Below, in pieces: positions 26,893-36,669 of a DNA stretch of 64,000 nt. A program made the translations under genes and the position numbers. This DNA comes from Catalinimonas sp038039535 (GTDB lineage Bacteria > Bacteroidota > Bacteroidia > Cytophagales > Cyclobacteriaceae), in contig NZ_JBBPHP010000027.1 of NCBI RefSeq assembly GCF_038039535.1, forward strand, positions 28,567 through 92,566, read 5' to 3'. The notes beneath the pieces were generated by a model. That model searched no databases and was not told the origin of the DNA. It saw only the letters and a list, made by a program, of their open reading frames with translations. How positions within the stretch are numbered: the first letter of the stretch is position 1; each line of letters begins with the position of its first letter.

Positions 26893-27616
26893 ACAGACTA
26901 CTTTACCAGCGGATGATGCAATAGCCAATACGAGGCTGAGTCTCACACTGGCAGAGAAATTCCTGCTGCTCATCCACCATCCTGAAAAGTCGCGCTATCT
27001 CATTAGCGAACAGATGAGAAATGTAGGCTTGATAGGCGCCCTGCTGCTGGACCTGGCCTACGAAAAGAAGATTGTGGTAGAAAGTGATAAGCTAAGCGCT
27101 ACGGCAGACAAAACAGGTTTATCTGCCACCCATCAGGAAGTACTTTCCAGGCTATTAGCCTATGAGCGACCTAAAAAGATCAAACGCAGTATTTCTAAAT
27201 TATCCGGAAAGAGCAGTAGGTACCGACATGCCTTGCTGGCGAGTTTAGAGGAGAAGGGCTTGCTGCGCATTGAACATAAGAAGTTTCTGTTCATTCCCTA
27301 CCTCAGAACCTATCTGCTAAAGCATGAAACAAGAGATGGACTTCTTCGGGAAATCAGAGGAGTAGTATTTGAAGATCAGAACATTCAGCCTGAGAATGCT
27401 GCGCTGCTCGGACTGCTGGAAGCCTGCAAGATGTACAAGCTGATCTGCTATGAAAGAAGCGAAACCAAATATTGCAAAGCAAGACTAAAGGAACTTGTAC
27501 AGGATGATGCCATTGCTAAGGGCGTAGACAAAGTGATCAAAGCCATGCAGGCCGCGCTGATTGCTAGCCTGGCCGCTACTACTGCGGCTACTACCGCTAC
27601 CACTGCTTCTCACTGA
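26885..27616 (+). CDS. GPP34 (GOLPH3/Vps74-like) family protein
   Basis: 243 residues. The start LSLTLAEKFLLLIHHPEKS...VGLIGALLLDLAYEKKIVVES is the GPP34 signature, and the helical C-terminal half (ENAALLGLLEACKMYKLICYE) fits. In eukaryotes GOLPH3 binds phosphatidylinositol-4-phosphate on Golgi membranes; bacterial homologues are soluble or peripheral and mostly uncharacterised. The final ~20 residues are an Ala/Thr repeat (AATTAATTATTA), probably a replication-slippage tail. Coupled to the small membrane protein before it. Confidence 0.82.
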   Translation: MNEQTTLPADDAIANTRLSLTLAEKFLLLIHHPEKSRYLISEQMRNVGLIGALLLDLAYEKKIVVESDKLSATADKTGLSATHQEVLSRLLAYERPKKIKRSISKLSGKSSRYRHALLASLEEKGLLRIEHKKFLFIPYLRTYLLKHETRDGLLREIRGVVFEDQNIQPENAALLGLLEACKMYKLICYERSETKYCKARLKELVQDDAIAKGVDKVIKAMQAALIASLAATTAATTATTASH

Positions 27617-27730
27617 TGGAGAGATACTCTCTGAACTTACTTCCACTACAATGTACTGCTAAATCTTAGTTGATATTTGGAATAAGCCTGTTGCATTTGT
27701 TAGATTGAGGCTGCTTACAACCTAATACTC

Positions 27731-29155
27731 ATGAAAACAAAATGCCTGGCCTCGCTTATTCTTTTTCTTTTATGTGTGCAACCTCTCTCTGCCCAGGAGG
27801 CAGATAGCGTTTTTTTTACTACCGGATTCAGAACCGGAGAACTTACCGATACCAGTGTTGTGGTCTGGACCAGGCTGTGCAGTCAGGCCGAGCCGGTACC
27901 CATTAAGCATGAGCAAAATGAAGCACCATTTCGTGATCCTATCAATTTTGATAATGAAATGCCGGTCTCTGAAATGGATGGAGCTGTAAGAGGAAGCTTT
28001 GGTCAGGTAAAGGTTGTCTTACATTCGGGTGACAGTGAGATAGCCACGGATTGGGAATACGTTTCTGCTTATAGGGACTATACCTTCAAAAAAGAATTTG
28101 GCGGACTTCAGGCCGGTACTCGCTATGAAATACAGCTTCTGGGTAGACGTAGCGAAGATGGACCTGTCACAGAGATCAATGGTCATTTTACCACTGCACC
28201 TTCCCATGATAAACCTATTCCGGTGCTTTTCACTTCCTCCACCTGCCAGTATTTCTGGGACTATGATGATCCGGTAAGAGGCTTTAAAATCTATGATCAG
28301 ATGCTTACCCTTGAGCCGCTCTTCCACTGCCAGACCGGCGACTATGTATACTATGACAAGCCGGGACCTATGGCCTATACGGTAGAAAAAGCCAGGCATA
28401 AGTGGCATGCTATTAATGCCTGGCCTTCACTGTTGGATTTTTATGCCGTTACCCCATTGTATATTCAGAAAGATGATCATGATCTGACCTGGAATGATGC
28501 TTCACCGGCCAGCTCACCCTTTGGAGAGATCACCTTTCAGGATGGGCTGGCCCTATGGTATGAGCAGACACCTACCATCATTGAACGGCCTTACCGTACG
28601 CATCGCTGGGGTAAAGACTTACAGATCTGGTTTGTAGAAGGCAGAGAGTATCGCAGTGATAATGATAAGGAAGATGGGGCAGACAAAACGATATGGGGAG
28701 ATGAACAAAAGGCATGGTTTACCCGAACAGTAGAGGCTTCTGACGCTACTTTCAAGATACTGATGTCGCCCACGCCAGTAGTTGGCCCTGACCGGGCTAC
28801 AGGTAAGAGTGATAATCATTCCAATGAGGCTTTTTCCTTTGAGGGAGAATGGCTGAGAAACTTTCTGGCAGCGCAGGAGAATATCTATGTGGTCAATGGT
28901 GACCGGCACTGGCAGTATGTATCGGAAGATGAGGCAACAGGTGTGTTAGAGTTTAGCCAGGGGCCTTCCAGTAATGCCCATGCCCAGGGATGGGAGGAAG
29001 GGGATGTGCGTCCCGAGCATAAGTTCCTGCGGGTAAACGGAGGCTTCCTGGCGGTGCAGGTTTATCGCGAAGAGGGTAAAGCCTTCATTAAGTTTATGCA
29101 CTACGATGTGGAAGGAAATATTGTCAATGAAGAGGTCATAGAAAAACAGCTATAA
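27731..29155 (+). CDS. Secreted PhoD-like alkaline phosphatase D family protein
   Basis: 474 residues with a signal peptide ending near PLSAQ. An N-terminal fibronectin-like domain (~25-165: TGFRTGELTDTSVVVWTRL) precedes a metallophosphatase domain. Metal-binding segments are HCQTGDYVYYDKPG, YIQKDDHDLTWND (the xDDHDxxxN motif), and VVNGDRHWQYV. The family hydrolyses phosphodiesters and phosphomonoesters with Ca/Fe and is exported by Tat or Sec; no twin-arginine is seen here. It is convergent with the duplicated lipocalin-like gene. Confidence 0.85.
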   Translation: MKTKCLASLILFLLCVQPLSAQEADSVFFTTGFRTGELTDTSVVVWTRLCSQAEPVPIKHEQNEAPFRDPINFDNEMPVSEMDGAVRGSFGQVKVVLHSGDSEIATDWEYVSAYRDYTFKKEFGGLQAGTRYEIQLLGRRSEDGPVTEINGHFTTAPSHDKPIPVLFTSSTCQYFWDYDDPVRGFKIYDQMLTLEPLFHCQTGDYVYYDKPGPMAYTVEKARHKWHAINAWPSLLDFYAVTPLYIQKDDHDLTWNDASPASSPFGEITFQDGLALWYEQTPTIIERPYRTHRWGKDLQIWFVEGREYRSDNDKEDGADKTIWGDEQKAWFTRTVEASDATFKILMSPTPVVGPDRATGKSDNHSNEAFSFEGEWLRNFLAAQENIYVVNGDRHWQYVSEDEATGVLEFSQGPSSNAHAQGWEEGDVRPEHKFLRVNGGFLAVQVYREEGKAFIKFMHYDVEGNIVNEEVIEKQL

Positions 29156-29175
29156 CCTCTTCAGGAGCTAGTCAT

Positions 29176-29907
29176 CTATTCTTCTACTGTCCATACTTCG
29201 TGCAGGGGATCACCTTTGCTGCTCTTACCTTTATGGAACCAGTCATCGCCTTCGCGCTCAAACTGAAAAGATAAGGATGCACCTACCCGGCTATCGTCCC
29301 GGGAAAAGAACTCTATATTTTCCGTATAGGTACCGTCTTCCGCTTCGTAGGTGCCGCCGCCCGTGCCCATGAATTCTTTGGTTTCATAATTGAATGCTGC
29401 CCACTGAAAGCGTCCGCCACCAAGTAGCTTAACCGTTTGTCTTGGACCAGGTGTTCTCCTTTCTCCTACATTACCTTCTTCATCTACCCGGGTAGCGAAG
29501 CGCCAGTCTCCATCCAGCGGAGTAGATTCAGCATCCAGTTGTTCCCACTTTTGAGTAAACTGAGTACCGCTGATACTTCCTTCTAAAGTAAACTTATCAT
29601 CATTGAGGTCAATGCTGTAGATCTGAGGCACACGGACAATAGAATTGTCATCGGTATAAAAATCAAAGGTAAGCTTCATTTCATCACCATTCAGTTCATA
29701 TGAACCACCCCCGGCTCCTATGAAGCGACCATCCTTGAAGTAGTTGCCAAACATAAAATAGTCGTCGCTGAAGATAGCCACCATTTCACGGTCAGTCACC
29801 GGCTGCACATCATCATAGGTAAGCTTCCAGGCTCCTTGCATAGGCTGACTGAGGGCAAAAGCAGCAGAAAGACAAATCAGACAAAAGGTTAAAGTAAGTT
29901 TTTTCAT
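29176..29907 (-). CDS. Secreted protein with two tandem lipocalin-like repeats
   Basis: The upstream ATG at 29937 adds ten residues before a proper signal (MKKLTLTFCLICLSAAFALSQ), so 29907 is preferred, giving 243 residues. The sequence is an internal duplication: GAWKLTYDD...MFGNYFKDGRFIGAGGGSYELNGDEMKLTFDFYTDD is echoed by GDWRFATR...FQWAAFNYETKEFMGTGGGTYEAEDGTYTENIEFFSRDD. Each half has the glycine-rich GxGGGxYE turn seen in Bacteroidetes lipocalin-like/DUF4488-type proteins. Ligand unknown. Confidence 0.75.
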   Translation of the reverse strand: MKKLTLTFCLICLSAAFALSQPMQGAWKLTYDDVQPVTDREMVAIFSDDYFMFGNYFKDGRFIGAGGGSYELNGDEMKLTFDFYTDDNSIVRVPQIYSIDLNDDKFTLEGSISGTQFTQKWEQLDAESTPLDGDWRFATRVDEEGNVGERRTPGPRQTVKLLGGGRFQWAAFNYETKEFMGTGGGTYEAEDGTYTENIEFFSRDDSRVGASLSFQFEREGDDWFHKGKSSKGDPLHEVWTVEE

Positions 29908-29970
29908 AATGATAGGTTTAGGTATTAGAAGTTGCAAAGTACAAATGATAAATACGTCTGAGTTGATGAA

Positions 29971-29996
29971 GTGTTATAGTGCTATAGTGTTATAGT
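29971..29996. repeat. Inverted relative of the 16-bp repeat
   Basis: GTGTTATAGTGCTATAGTGTTATAG, the reverse complement of the CTATAACAC/ACTATAAC motif of 8529-8632. Two to three degenerate copies. Confidence 0.55.
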
Positions 29997-30137
29997 TTTG
30001 ATTGTGTTATGGTTCTTGGCCGCCAGGGAGTGGTGTTATTGTGTTAATATTAGCTTGTAAGGTATAAGATTTCAATGCTCTCATCAACTACAAACTTCCT
30101 ACCTTTATCTTCTGACTTCCGACTTCAGTCTCCTGAC

Positions 30138-32033
30138 TTATTCAATCTCAAACACAAAAGACTGCAAAGGCTCCAGTTTTATAGGAATGCCACCTTCACC
30201 CTCACTGATGATCACTTCAGCAGTATTCATTTTCAGTTTGGTATCGGTAAGAAGTTTGTCACTCAATGTATATGTTTCACTTTGTGACAAGCCCATAGCC
30301 TCAATGGCGGTGCTGGGAATCTTTAGCTTAAACTCCTGTTTGTTGTTGGCATCAAAATTACTCACGATGAGCAGCTTCTGTTCACCATTAAAGCGCAGGA
30401 AGGCATAAACCATATCGTTATATCCCTGCGTAAAGTGACGGTTATGCCGGTGCAGATCATAAAAGTAGCCCTCAGCAATAGCAGGCTCATGGCTGAGGTT
30501 AAGCACTTTACTATAATATCCACGGAGTGTCTTCTGATTTTCACTGAGTTGCCCTCCATCATAAGCAAGCTCGTTGAGCCATTTCTGATGTTCGGGCACT
30601 CCCCAGTAGTCAAAAATGGTAGTACGACCATCATCACCACTAAATCCGGATGCTCCTTCAGCAGGTTCACCCACTTCCTGACCAAAGTACACCATGACAG
30701 GGCCGGTATGAAGCAGGGCACTGACCACCAATGCAGGTTTAGCTTTTTCTGCCGCTCCGGCAAAGAAACGGGAAGCGATACGTTGCTCATCATGATTCTC
30801 CAGAAAGCGCAGCATATTGTGGTTTTTGTCTCTCAGATACTGCCAGATGTCCGTAACATGCCGAAGGTCAGCATGACCTTCTACTACTGCTCGGAGTGTA
30901 TCATATAGCTGCACTTTGTCGTAAAGGAAATCAAAACGGCCATTGTCTAAGTAATTACGATACTGCTCGGGATTATAAATCTCAGCGATGAACGTCAGTT
31001 CAGGGTACGCTTCTTTTACTTTAGGGATTACCCAGTGCCAGAATTCTACCGGAACCATCTCCGCCATATCGCAGCGGAAGCCATCCACATCTTTGCCAGC
31101 CCAAAAGAGCAGTATATCCCGCATCTTGAGCCAGGTGTCAGGGATGGGGTCAAAATGCGTTTGACGATTATTCCGATAATCCACTCCATAGTTGAGCTTC
31201 ACGGTTTCAAACCAGTCATTAACGGTAGGCGTAGCGGTAAACTGATCGTTACCGGTAGCTTTGGCAGGATGCTCCTCAAACTTGCCATCCTTGGTAGGAA
31301 AAGTATATTCGCCTAATGAATTATATTCAGCAGGCACCTGAAATGACTGTCCGGGTATATAGTAAAAGTTATTATTGGGATCAAAAGCCTTAGAAGTATC
31401 ATCGGCTGTTCCCAAATCCTGCACATGATCGGGTTTGGCATCCGAAGCATACTGTCGGGCTACGTGATTAGGCACGAAGTCAATGATTACTTTCAGACCA
31501 GCCTCATGGGTGCGTTGTACCAAAGCTTCAAATTCCTGCATGCGCTGAGTTACATCTACTGCAAGATCAGGGTTGACATCATAATAGTCTTTGATGGCAT
31601 AAGGGGAGCCAGCCCTTCCTTTCACCACATCTGCATCATCCAGGGGGATACCATAGTCAGTATGATCAGTGAGCACTGCATGTTCTATCACCCCAGTATA
31701 CCAGACATGAGTAATCCCCATTTCTGTCAGACTCTGAAGTGCGGCTTCATTGATATGATTGAACTTACCCACCCCATTTTCTTTCAGCGTGCCATAAGGT
31801 ATGTTCTTCTTTTGGGTATTGCCGAAGAGTCGGGTAAAGATCTGATAGATTACCATCTTTTCATTCCCTTCTACTTCCTCAAGCAGCAGATTAGGGTCTT
31901 GCTGGGCTATGGGGGCTAATTTTTCTCTCAGATTCACTTTTTCTGAAGTTTGGTTTTTGGGTGTACAAAAATACAGGAGCAGACTCAGTCCGATCCAGCA
32001 GGCAAACTTAGCGATATATGTACTTCTGCTCAT
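30138..32033 (-). CDS. Lipoprotein GH13 alpha-amylase family enzyme
   Basis: The ATG at 32033 (MSRSTYIAK) gives a lipoprotein signal with lipobox LLYFC, Cys23; the upstream ATG at 32078 does not. About 631 residues. The TIM-barrel motifs of family GH13 are complete: DFVPNHVAR (region I), DGFRCDMAEM with nucleophile Asp322 (II), FIAEIYN with Glu351 (III) and FLENHDEQR with Asp415 (IV). The C-terminal ~90 residues form the beta domain C. It should cleave or rearrange alpha-1,4-glucans at the cell surface. It stands alone, not in a SusCD locus. Confidence 0.92.
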   Translation of the reverse strand: MSRSTYIAKFACWIGLSLLLYFCTPKNQTSEKVNLREKLAPIAQQDPNLLLEEVEGNEKMVIYQIFTRLFGNTQKKNIPYGTLKENGVGKFNHINEAALQSLTEMGITHVWYTGVIEHAVLTDHTDYGIPLDDADVVKGRAGSPYAIKDYYDVNPDLAVDVTQRMQEFEALVQRTHEAGLKVIIDFVPNHVARQYASDAKPDHVQDLGTADDTSKAFDPNNNFYYIPGQSFQVPAEYNSLGEYTFPTKDGKFEEHPAKATGNDQFTATPTVNDWFETVKLNYGVDYRNNRQTHFDPIPDTWLKMRDILLFWAGKDVDGFRCDMAEMVPVEFWHWVIPKVKEAYPELTFIAEIYNPEQYRNYLDNGRFDFLYDKVQLYDTLRAVVEGHADLRHVTDIWQYLRDKNHNMLRFLENHDEQRIASRFFAGAAEKAKPALVVSALLHTGPVMVYFGQEVGEPAEGASGFSGDDGRTTIFDYWGVPEHQKWLNELAYDGGQLSENQKTLRGYYSKVLNLSHEPAIAEGYFYDLHRHNRHFTQGYNDMVYAFLRFNGEQKLLIVSNFDANNKQEFKLKIPSTAIEAMGLSQSETYTLSDKLLTDTKLKMNTAEVIISEGEGGIPIKLEPLQSFVFEIE

Positions 32034-32289
32034 AATAATATCAATAAATCTAAGGAATCGGAATGAAGTATATAACATTCGTAAGCTGAATCAGCTTATA
32101 TATTTATCATCTTGGTTTTGTGCTACTTCATAAAGGATCTCTCAAAGCTTCATTGTTTCTAAAATATCCCTTTTCAGTCATACAGTTGCATATTCCTTGG
32201 GTGTTTTTCTTGTAGGCCACAATAAAGCCGATCAAGTCAGGGTTATACTAATAATTTACTTAACTTCGTAAAAACTACATCAAACTTAC

Positions 32290-33135
32290 ATGCTCATGTT
32301 GCTAAAAGCCCAAACGAAGGGCGTACGAGTGTTTACAGGATACGCCATTTTAAGCTGTCTTATCGTTTTAATTTCTTTTCCTTCCAAAGCTCAGGACTGG
32401 AGCTTTGCCGTTGGGCCAGGTATCAGTAGTTACATAGGAGATGTGAGTGATCAGAAATTAAGTCAACCTGGTTTTACCCTTAATGCTGAGGCCTGGTACT
32501 ATCTGAATGATAACTTCCAGCTTAAGTCAGGGCTAAGTTTTTATAATATCAGTTCGGATGATGCAGATACTACGCGTATGCGAAGCTTCCGTTCCAGCAA
32601 CTTTGAAGTTTATACCTCCGCTATGTATTATTTCAAACGCGGTTTTTTTACCCCATTTGCTTATGTAGGGATAGGTTTTACCACCAACAATCCTATGGGG
32701 CAAAGCCCGATAGGTGAATGGGACCTGCGAAATGTTGAGCCGGAAGCAGAGAATGTTCCCGGCCTGGTTGGAATTGTTCCTTTTGGTATGGGTTTGGAAT
32801 ACGAAATCACACCAGTATTGTCGGTAGTGGCTGACCTTTCCTTACGCTACGCACTTAGCGATCAACTGGATGCAGTCAGTAAAGAAATCATACAGGTGGA
32901 TGAACTAAGTGGTGATGCAATAGAATACCATTCATCTTTGTCTGAATATATTGAGCGTCAGGTAAATGAGGAGCCTGTACTCCGGGGAGGCAGTTCATCG
33001 GAAGGGGATATGTACGGTATGTTTTCCATTAAGGTCAAATTTACGCCTACTGCTTCTATTTTTGGCTGCATAGATCCTTACAAATACTCACGCCCTGACC
33101 GCAGACGCAAGCAGAGAAATTACGATCCGCTCTAA
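32290..33135 (+). CDS. Outer-membrane beta-barrel protein (DUF6089-like)
   Basis: 281 residues. Signal sequence from ~16 to 34 (TGYAILSCLIVLISFPSKAQ). The remainder has alternating amphipathic strands with the hallmark start FAVGPGISSYIGDV, EAWYYLNDNFQLKSGLSFYNIS, and PFAYVGIGFTTNNP, closing with IKVKFTPTASIFGCIDPYKY. This is the DUF6089 barrel pattern of Cytophagales. The ATG at 32296 is an equally possible start. It overlaps the convergent TauE gene by 4 bases. Confidence 0.83.
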   Translation: MLMLLKAQTKGVRVFTGYAILSCLIVLISFPSKAQDWSFAVGPGISSYIGDVSDQKLSQPGFTLNAEAWYYLNDNFQLKSGLSFYNISSDDADTTRMRSFRSSNFEVYTSAMYYFKRGFFTPFAYVGIGFTTNNPMGQSPIGEWDLRNVEPEAENVPGLVGIVPFGMGLEYEITPVLSVVADLSLRYALSDQLDAVSKEIIQVDELSGDAIEYHSSLSEYIERQVNEEPVLRGGSSSEGDMYGMFSIKVKFTPTASIFGCIDPYKYSRPDRRRKQRNYDPL

Positions 33136-33878
33136 AAGAAAAGCAGGAGTGAGGATATTGCTGTGGTCAAGATGATAAAGATGCGGAAGCCTCGCTCCGG
33201 AAACTTCTTGACCAGCACAATACCCAGCATAATACCGCCCGCAATGACAGGGCTCATTGCCAGATTCACTACCAGGGTTTCCACAGTGATGGTATGCCAG
33301 ATGAACATCTGCAAAGGTAGTTTGAGCACATTGATAATCAGGAAAAGCCAGGCAGCGGTACCGATGTAGTGGTTTTTAGGTAAGCGCATAGAAAGGAGAT
33401 ACACTGCCATGATAGGCCCTGCCGCGTTGCCTATCATCGTGGCAAAACCCCCACATAAACCTACAATAGCCGAGAAGACCCAACTGTTAGGCACACTGAT
33501 CTTGCGTTTCCTCGTATCCTGCCAGACCATGAGGGCCAGACATACAAAGATGATAATGGCGATCATCTCTTTGAATACCTGATCGGATACAATATCACCC
33601 ACCCAGACCCCTATCCCGATACCTGCTAATGTCCAGGGTAGTAAGCGAAAAAGGTAATCCCACTGCGCATGGCGATGGTAATAGCGCACAGCAAATACAT
33701 CAGCAATAACCAGCATGGGAAGTAGAAAGCCAGTGGACTGCTGCCCACCGAAGATCTGGGCCAGTATCGGAATGACAACTATACCCGCACCGGAGATGCC
33801 TGCTTTAGATGTACCTACCATCAGGGCACAAAAAACTACCAGTCCCCATTCGGCGGGAGGAAGATCTATCCAGCTCAT
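33132..33878 (-). CDS. TauE/SafE-family sulfite/anion exporter
   Basis: 248 residues, about eight transmembrane segments, with the family pattern VFCALMVGTSKAGISGAGIVVIPILAQIFGGQQSTGFLLPMLVIADVFAVRYYHR at the start and IVGLCGGFATMIGNAAGPIMAVYLLSMRLPKNHYIGTAAWLFLIINVLKLP in the second half. The family moves sulfite, sulfoacetate or other sulfur anions across the inner membrane. No sulfur-metabolism gene is adjacent, so the substrate is open. Confidence 0.93.
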   Translation of the reverse strand: MSWIDLPPAEWGLVVFCALMVGTSKAGISGAGIVVIPILAQIFGGQQSTGFLLPMLVIADVFAVRYYHRHAQWDYLFRLLPWTLAGIGIGVWVGDIVSDQVFKEMIAIIIFVCLALMVWQDTRKRKISVPNSWVFSAIVGLCGGFATMIGNAAGPIMAVYLLSMRLPKNHYIGTAAWLFLIINVLKLPLQMFIWHTITVETLVVNLAMSPVIAGGIMLGIVLVKKFPERGFRIFIILTTAISSLLLFF

Positions 33879-33984
33879 GTTTATGCTTTGGTCTTAGCAG
33901 GCAAGTTAAGCAGCAGCCTGTGATATCACCAAACCTGGACTGAAAGAATCCTTATCCGATACATTATAGTCAGAATTTGTCACT

Positions 33985-34620
33985 TCAATTGTCATGCATA
34001 CCCTTACCATTGAAAATCTGAGGTATGCATTTTTCAATTCTGCTAAATCTTGTCCCAGTTTTTTTAGGCTGAGAAAAGTATATAATGTATCCTCGCTGTC
34101 GTCCTGGCGTCAATGCATAAAAGGCTTTCTTCAGTGAAGCATTTTCATCAAACTTTTGTAGTAATTCGTCGGGTACAGGTTCAGGGTTTTGCTTAAATTT
34201 CACCTTTGCTTCTGACTTTTCAATATCAACGGCTTCTAAAATATAAGTTTTCAGAATCTCCTGCTGTTGCATAATCTGCTCGGGACTTGTAAACTTAATC
34301 AGGCGGGCAGATTGTGAGCTTTTACCTTGTTGTTGAAGAATATTTCTTGGGTCTTTTAACAAGACACCCTTGAAAAAACTGAGCGAGGCATAGTCTTTAA
34401 AAGCGCTTACCATAGCAATGTTTTTATTTTCAGAAGTATAACATGGAACTCCCCATTTCAGGTCTTCGGTTAAGCCACATGCTAATATGATATGTCTTAA
34501 CAATACCAATTCTTCTTTCCAGTTATTGACTTTGCATTGAGGTGTTCCGCCATATTTGCATCGCATACAACCATCAATGAGGTACTGATCTACTTTCGGA
34601 TTCATATATTTCTTTTGCAT
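33985..34620 (-). CDS. DUF1801 / YdeI-type protein
   Basis: The start at 34620 (MQKKYMNPKVDQYL) or four codons later fits the family; the ATG at 34674 adds a non-homologous leader. About 211 residues. The DUF1801 part spans ~1-115 (WKEELVLLRHIILACGLTEDLKWGVPCYTSENKNI...SLSFFKGVLLKDP), and a YdeI/OmpD-associated tail covers ~150-210 (AFYALTPGRQRGYIIYFSQPKKTGTRFSRIEKCIPQI). An unusual Cys-rich insert (CMRCKYGGTPQC) near residue 18 could bind a metal. Function unknown; cytoplasmic. Confidence 0.8.
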   Translation of the reverse strand: MQKKYMNPKVDQYLIDGCMRCKYGGTPQCKVNNWKEELVLLRHIILACGLTEDLKWGVPCYTSENKNIAMVSAFKDYASLSFFKGVLLKDPRNILQQQGKSSQSARLIKFTSPEQIMQQQEILKTYILEAVDIEKSEAKVKFKQNPEPVPDELLQKFDENASLKKAFYALTPGRQRGYIIYFSQPKKTGTRFSRIEKCIPQIFNGKGMHDN

Positions 34621-34704
34621 TATGCTTGCCTGTGGTGTGAGTTTGTTCATTGACTCATTACGAATAGATGTCAAAAAGAAACGATTAATGCTTACTCACT
34701 TCTA

Positions 34705-36354
34705 TTATTCAGTGACTACCTCTACTTCCTTAAACATGTATGGATTGTCACTAAGCCTTAGGTCCTTACCACTTTCAGTGGTCACATTGCTGAGGATGAC
34801 TTTCTCAGTTTTGACATAGGGGTACTTTTCCTGATAGGAATCGTCGGTAAATAGCGGATTAAAATCCTTGAAAATAGCTGGTCCCTGATAGTCTTCCGGA
34901 TGATTGGAGTCGTCAATATGCAGATTTTCAATGACGATACGCTCCGGCATATAACATGTATAGCCGAAATCATGCTGCCCGGAATACGATCCGCTGATGA
35001 TTGCAGCACTGGTTGTTTTTCCATCTTCCGGCACGAATACACAGTCGCGGATGATGAACTCTCCCTGCCAGGTACTGCCGTAATCAGAGCGCAGGTTGAC
35101 AAAGCTTCTTCCCCTTACTGTTGTGTTTTCCACTGTAAAAGTTCCGCTGCCAATCGCATTGATTCCCATATGACCCAGCGTGGAGTTGCGGATGGTAGCA
35201 TTAGCCACTCCCTTGTGGGCATCAAAGCGGGAAAAGGTACAATGGTCATAAAGAAGATTCTTGCAGTAGTTAGACCCCAGGATTCCCCAATAGTTGCGGT
35301 CATTGATGTCATTGGTCTGACTACAGTTCACAAAAGATACATTTAGCGCATGGCCGGCTGTAATGTCATAAGAACCCATAGAGACCGGCTTGCCTGCTGA
35401 ACCAATGGTAGTATAAGTTTTGTGCCCGGTCAGAAGAGTGTTTTTTACCGTAACGTAGGCACATTCTGCTATATTGATGAAGCCGCCATAAGGTGCACCA
35501 TGTTCACCTTCGCCCATGATGCGGTGTTCCAGTCCATCCACCACCACGTGAGAGCGACGTATCGCAAAGTTACGGCTATAATAAGTATACTTAGATTCTG
35601 CCTGGTTGGCAATGGTGGTAAAACGCCCTCCCCTGATGGTCAGCGTATCCTCATCTATAGGAAGCGCGCTGATCTCAGTGATTTGCTCAAAGTCCCAGAT
35701 GATAGGGGCATCCATATCTACATTGCCGTTTTTATCTACTACAAATATATCAGTCTGCGCAGCGCCATTGTCCTGGTTCAGCCCGTAGCGGATGTAGTGC
35801 TTTACATTGGAGTTGGTAACCGTAATCAGACAGGCTGCGGGCAGTGAGACATCAATTTTCTCCTGATTTCTCTTGAGCGAACTAACCCCTTCCAGTGCAA
35901 AGGGTTCCAGACTGGAACTTACCATGAACACCGAGGCTTCACGGTTCTCCACATCAGTATCGTCAATGAAAAACACTGCTGTACCGAAATCCGTATCGGT
36001 GCGTATGATGGCAGTGCGCTCCTTTCCTCCAATATAATAGGTGGCTCCTTCATCGGCTTTTACCGGGAGGTTGTGCTGATTGGCAAACGCATGGGTGGCA
36101 GCAATAGCGTCAATATCATCGGTCTTGCCATCACCCCTGGCTCCGAAGGCACTGTAGCGGACCACTCCATTGGCTTTGAAGGCACGGACATCCTCCGGGT
36201 TTACGTTGACTTGCAATACGCCGCTTTCATCGGTACTCACCAGGGTTTTACCTTCCTGGCTGGTGATCATTATATTTTCCAGCGGGTCTTGGGTTTGTCC
36301 TTTTGCCAGCAGGATACAGCTTAATAATAAGAAGAGTAGAAGCCTGAATTTCAT
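34705..36354 (-). CDS. Secreted right-handed beta-helix (pectate-lyase-like) protein
   Basis: Start at 36354 (MKFRLLLFLLLSCILLAKGQ), a clear signal peptide; the ATG at 36462 adds 36 residues that look untranslated. About 549 residues. Residues ~60-85 read VVRYSAFGARGDGKTDDIDAIAATHAFAN, the Pectate_lyase_3 entry motif. The middle carries parallel beta-helix rungs with NTLLTGHK, VSFVNCS, DHCTFSRFDA, ATIRNSTLGHMGINA, VENTTVRG and IRDCVF. It likely binds or cleaves a polysaccharide; no catalytic triad could be assigned. Confidence 0.82.
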   Translation of the reverse strand: MKFRLLLFLLLSCILLAKGQTQDPLENIMITSQEGKTLVSTDESGVLQVNVNPEDVRAFKANGVVRYSAFGARGDGKTDDIDAIAATHAFANQHNLPVKADEGATYYIGGKERTAIIRTDTDFGTAVFFIDDTDVENREASVFMVSSSLEPFALEGVSSLKRNQEKIDVSLPAACLITVTNSNVKHYIRYGLNQDNGAAQTDIFVVDKNGNVDMDAPIIWDFEQITEISALPIDEDTLTIRGGRFTTIANQAESKYTYYSRNFAIRRSHVVVDGLEHRIMGEGEHGAPYGGFINIAECAYVTVKNTLLTGHKTYTTIGSAGKPVSMGSYDITAGHALNVSFVNCSQTNDINDRNYWGILGSNYCKNLLYDHCTFSRFDAHKGVANATIRNSTLGHMGINAIGSGTFTVENTTVRGRSFVNLRSDYGSTWQGEFIIRDCVFVPEDGKTTSAAIISGSYSGQHDFGYTCYMPERIVIENLHIDDSNHPEDYQGPAIFKDFNPLFTDDSYQEKYPYVKTEKVILSNVTTESGKDLRLSDNPYMFKEVEVVTE

Positions 36355-36669
36355 CATGTGTGCAGTGTATAGCTTGTTGTAATTAGGTTGATGCATTATG
36401 CTCCTTACAAACTGGCAATATTCAGGCATAAACGCAAGAAAAGATGATTGGGCGAGAATCATATTTGCCTCTATGTTTGGCTAAACTTGTGGCAGAGGTA
36501 GATATAGTTGTAACGAAGATATAAGCGAGACGCTTAAATCAGTGAGTATGTGGAATGGAGAGCCAAGCGGGACGCTTGACTCAGTTTGGGAGGCTACCAG
36601 CCTATCTGCTTACACCAATTTTGCATGCAATGGAAACCCGGACCATCTTACCCTATGTACCGCTTTCTG
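36355..36669. other. Intergenic region with two R2 hairpins
   Basis: Upstream of the beta-helix gene. It carries two R2 copies, at 36523-36535 and 36565-36577, with shared flanks. No gene recognised. Confidence 0.55.
36523..36577. repeat. Dispersed hairpin repeat R2 (copies 2 and 3)
   Basis: AAGCGAGACGCTT at 36523-36535 and AAGCGGGACGCTT at 36565-36577, start-to-start distance 42 bases. Each forms a 5-bp stem with a 3-base loop. The 42-bp spacing matches the arrays elsewhere in the window. Confidence 0.75.
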
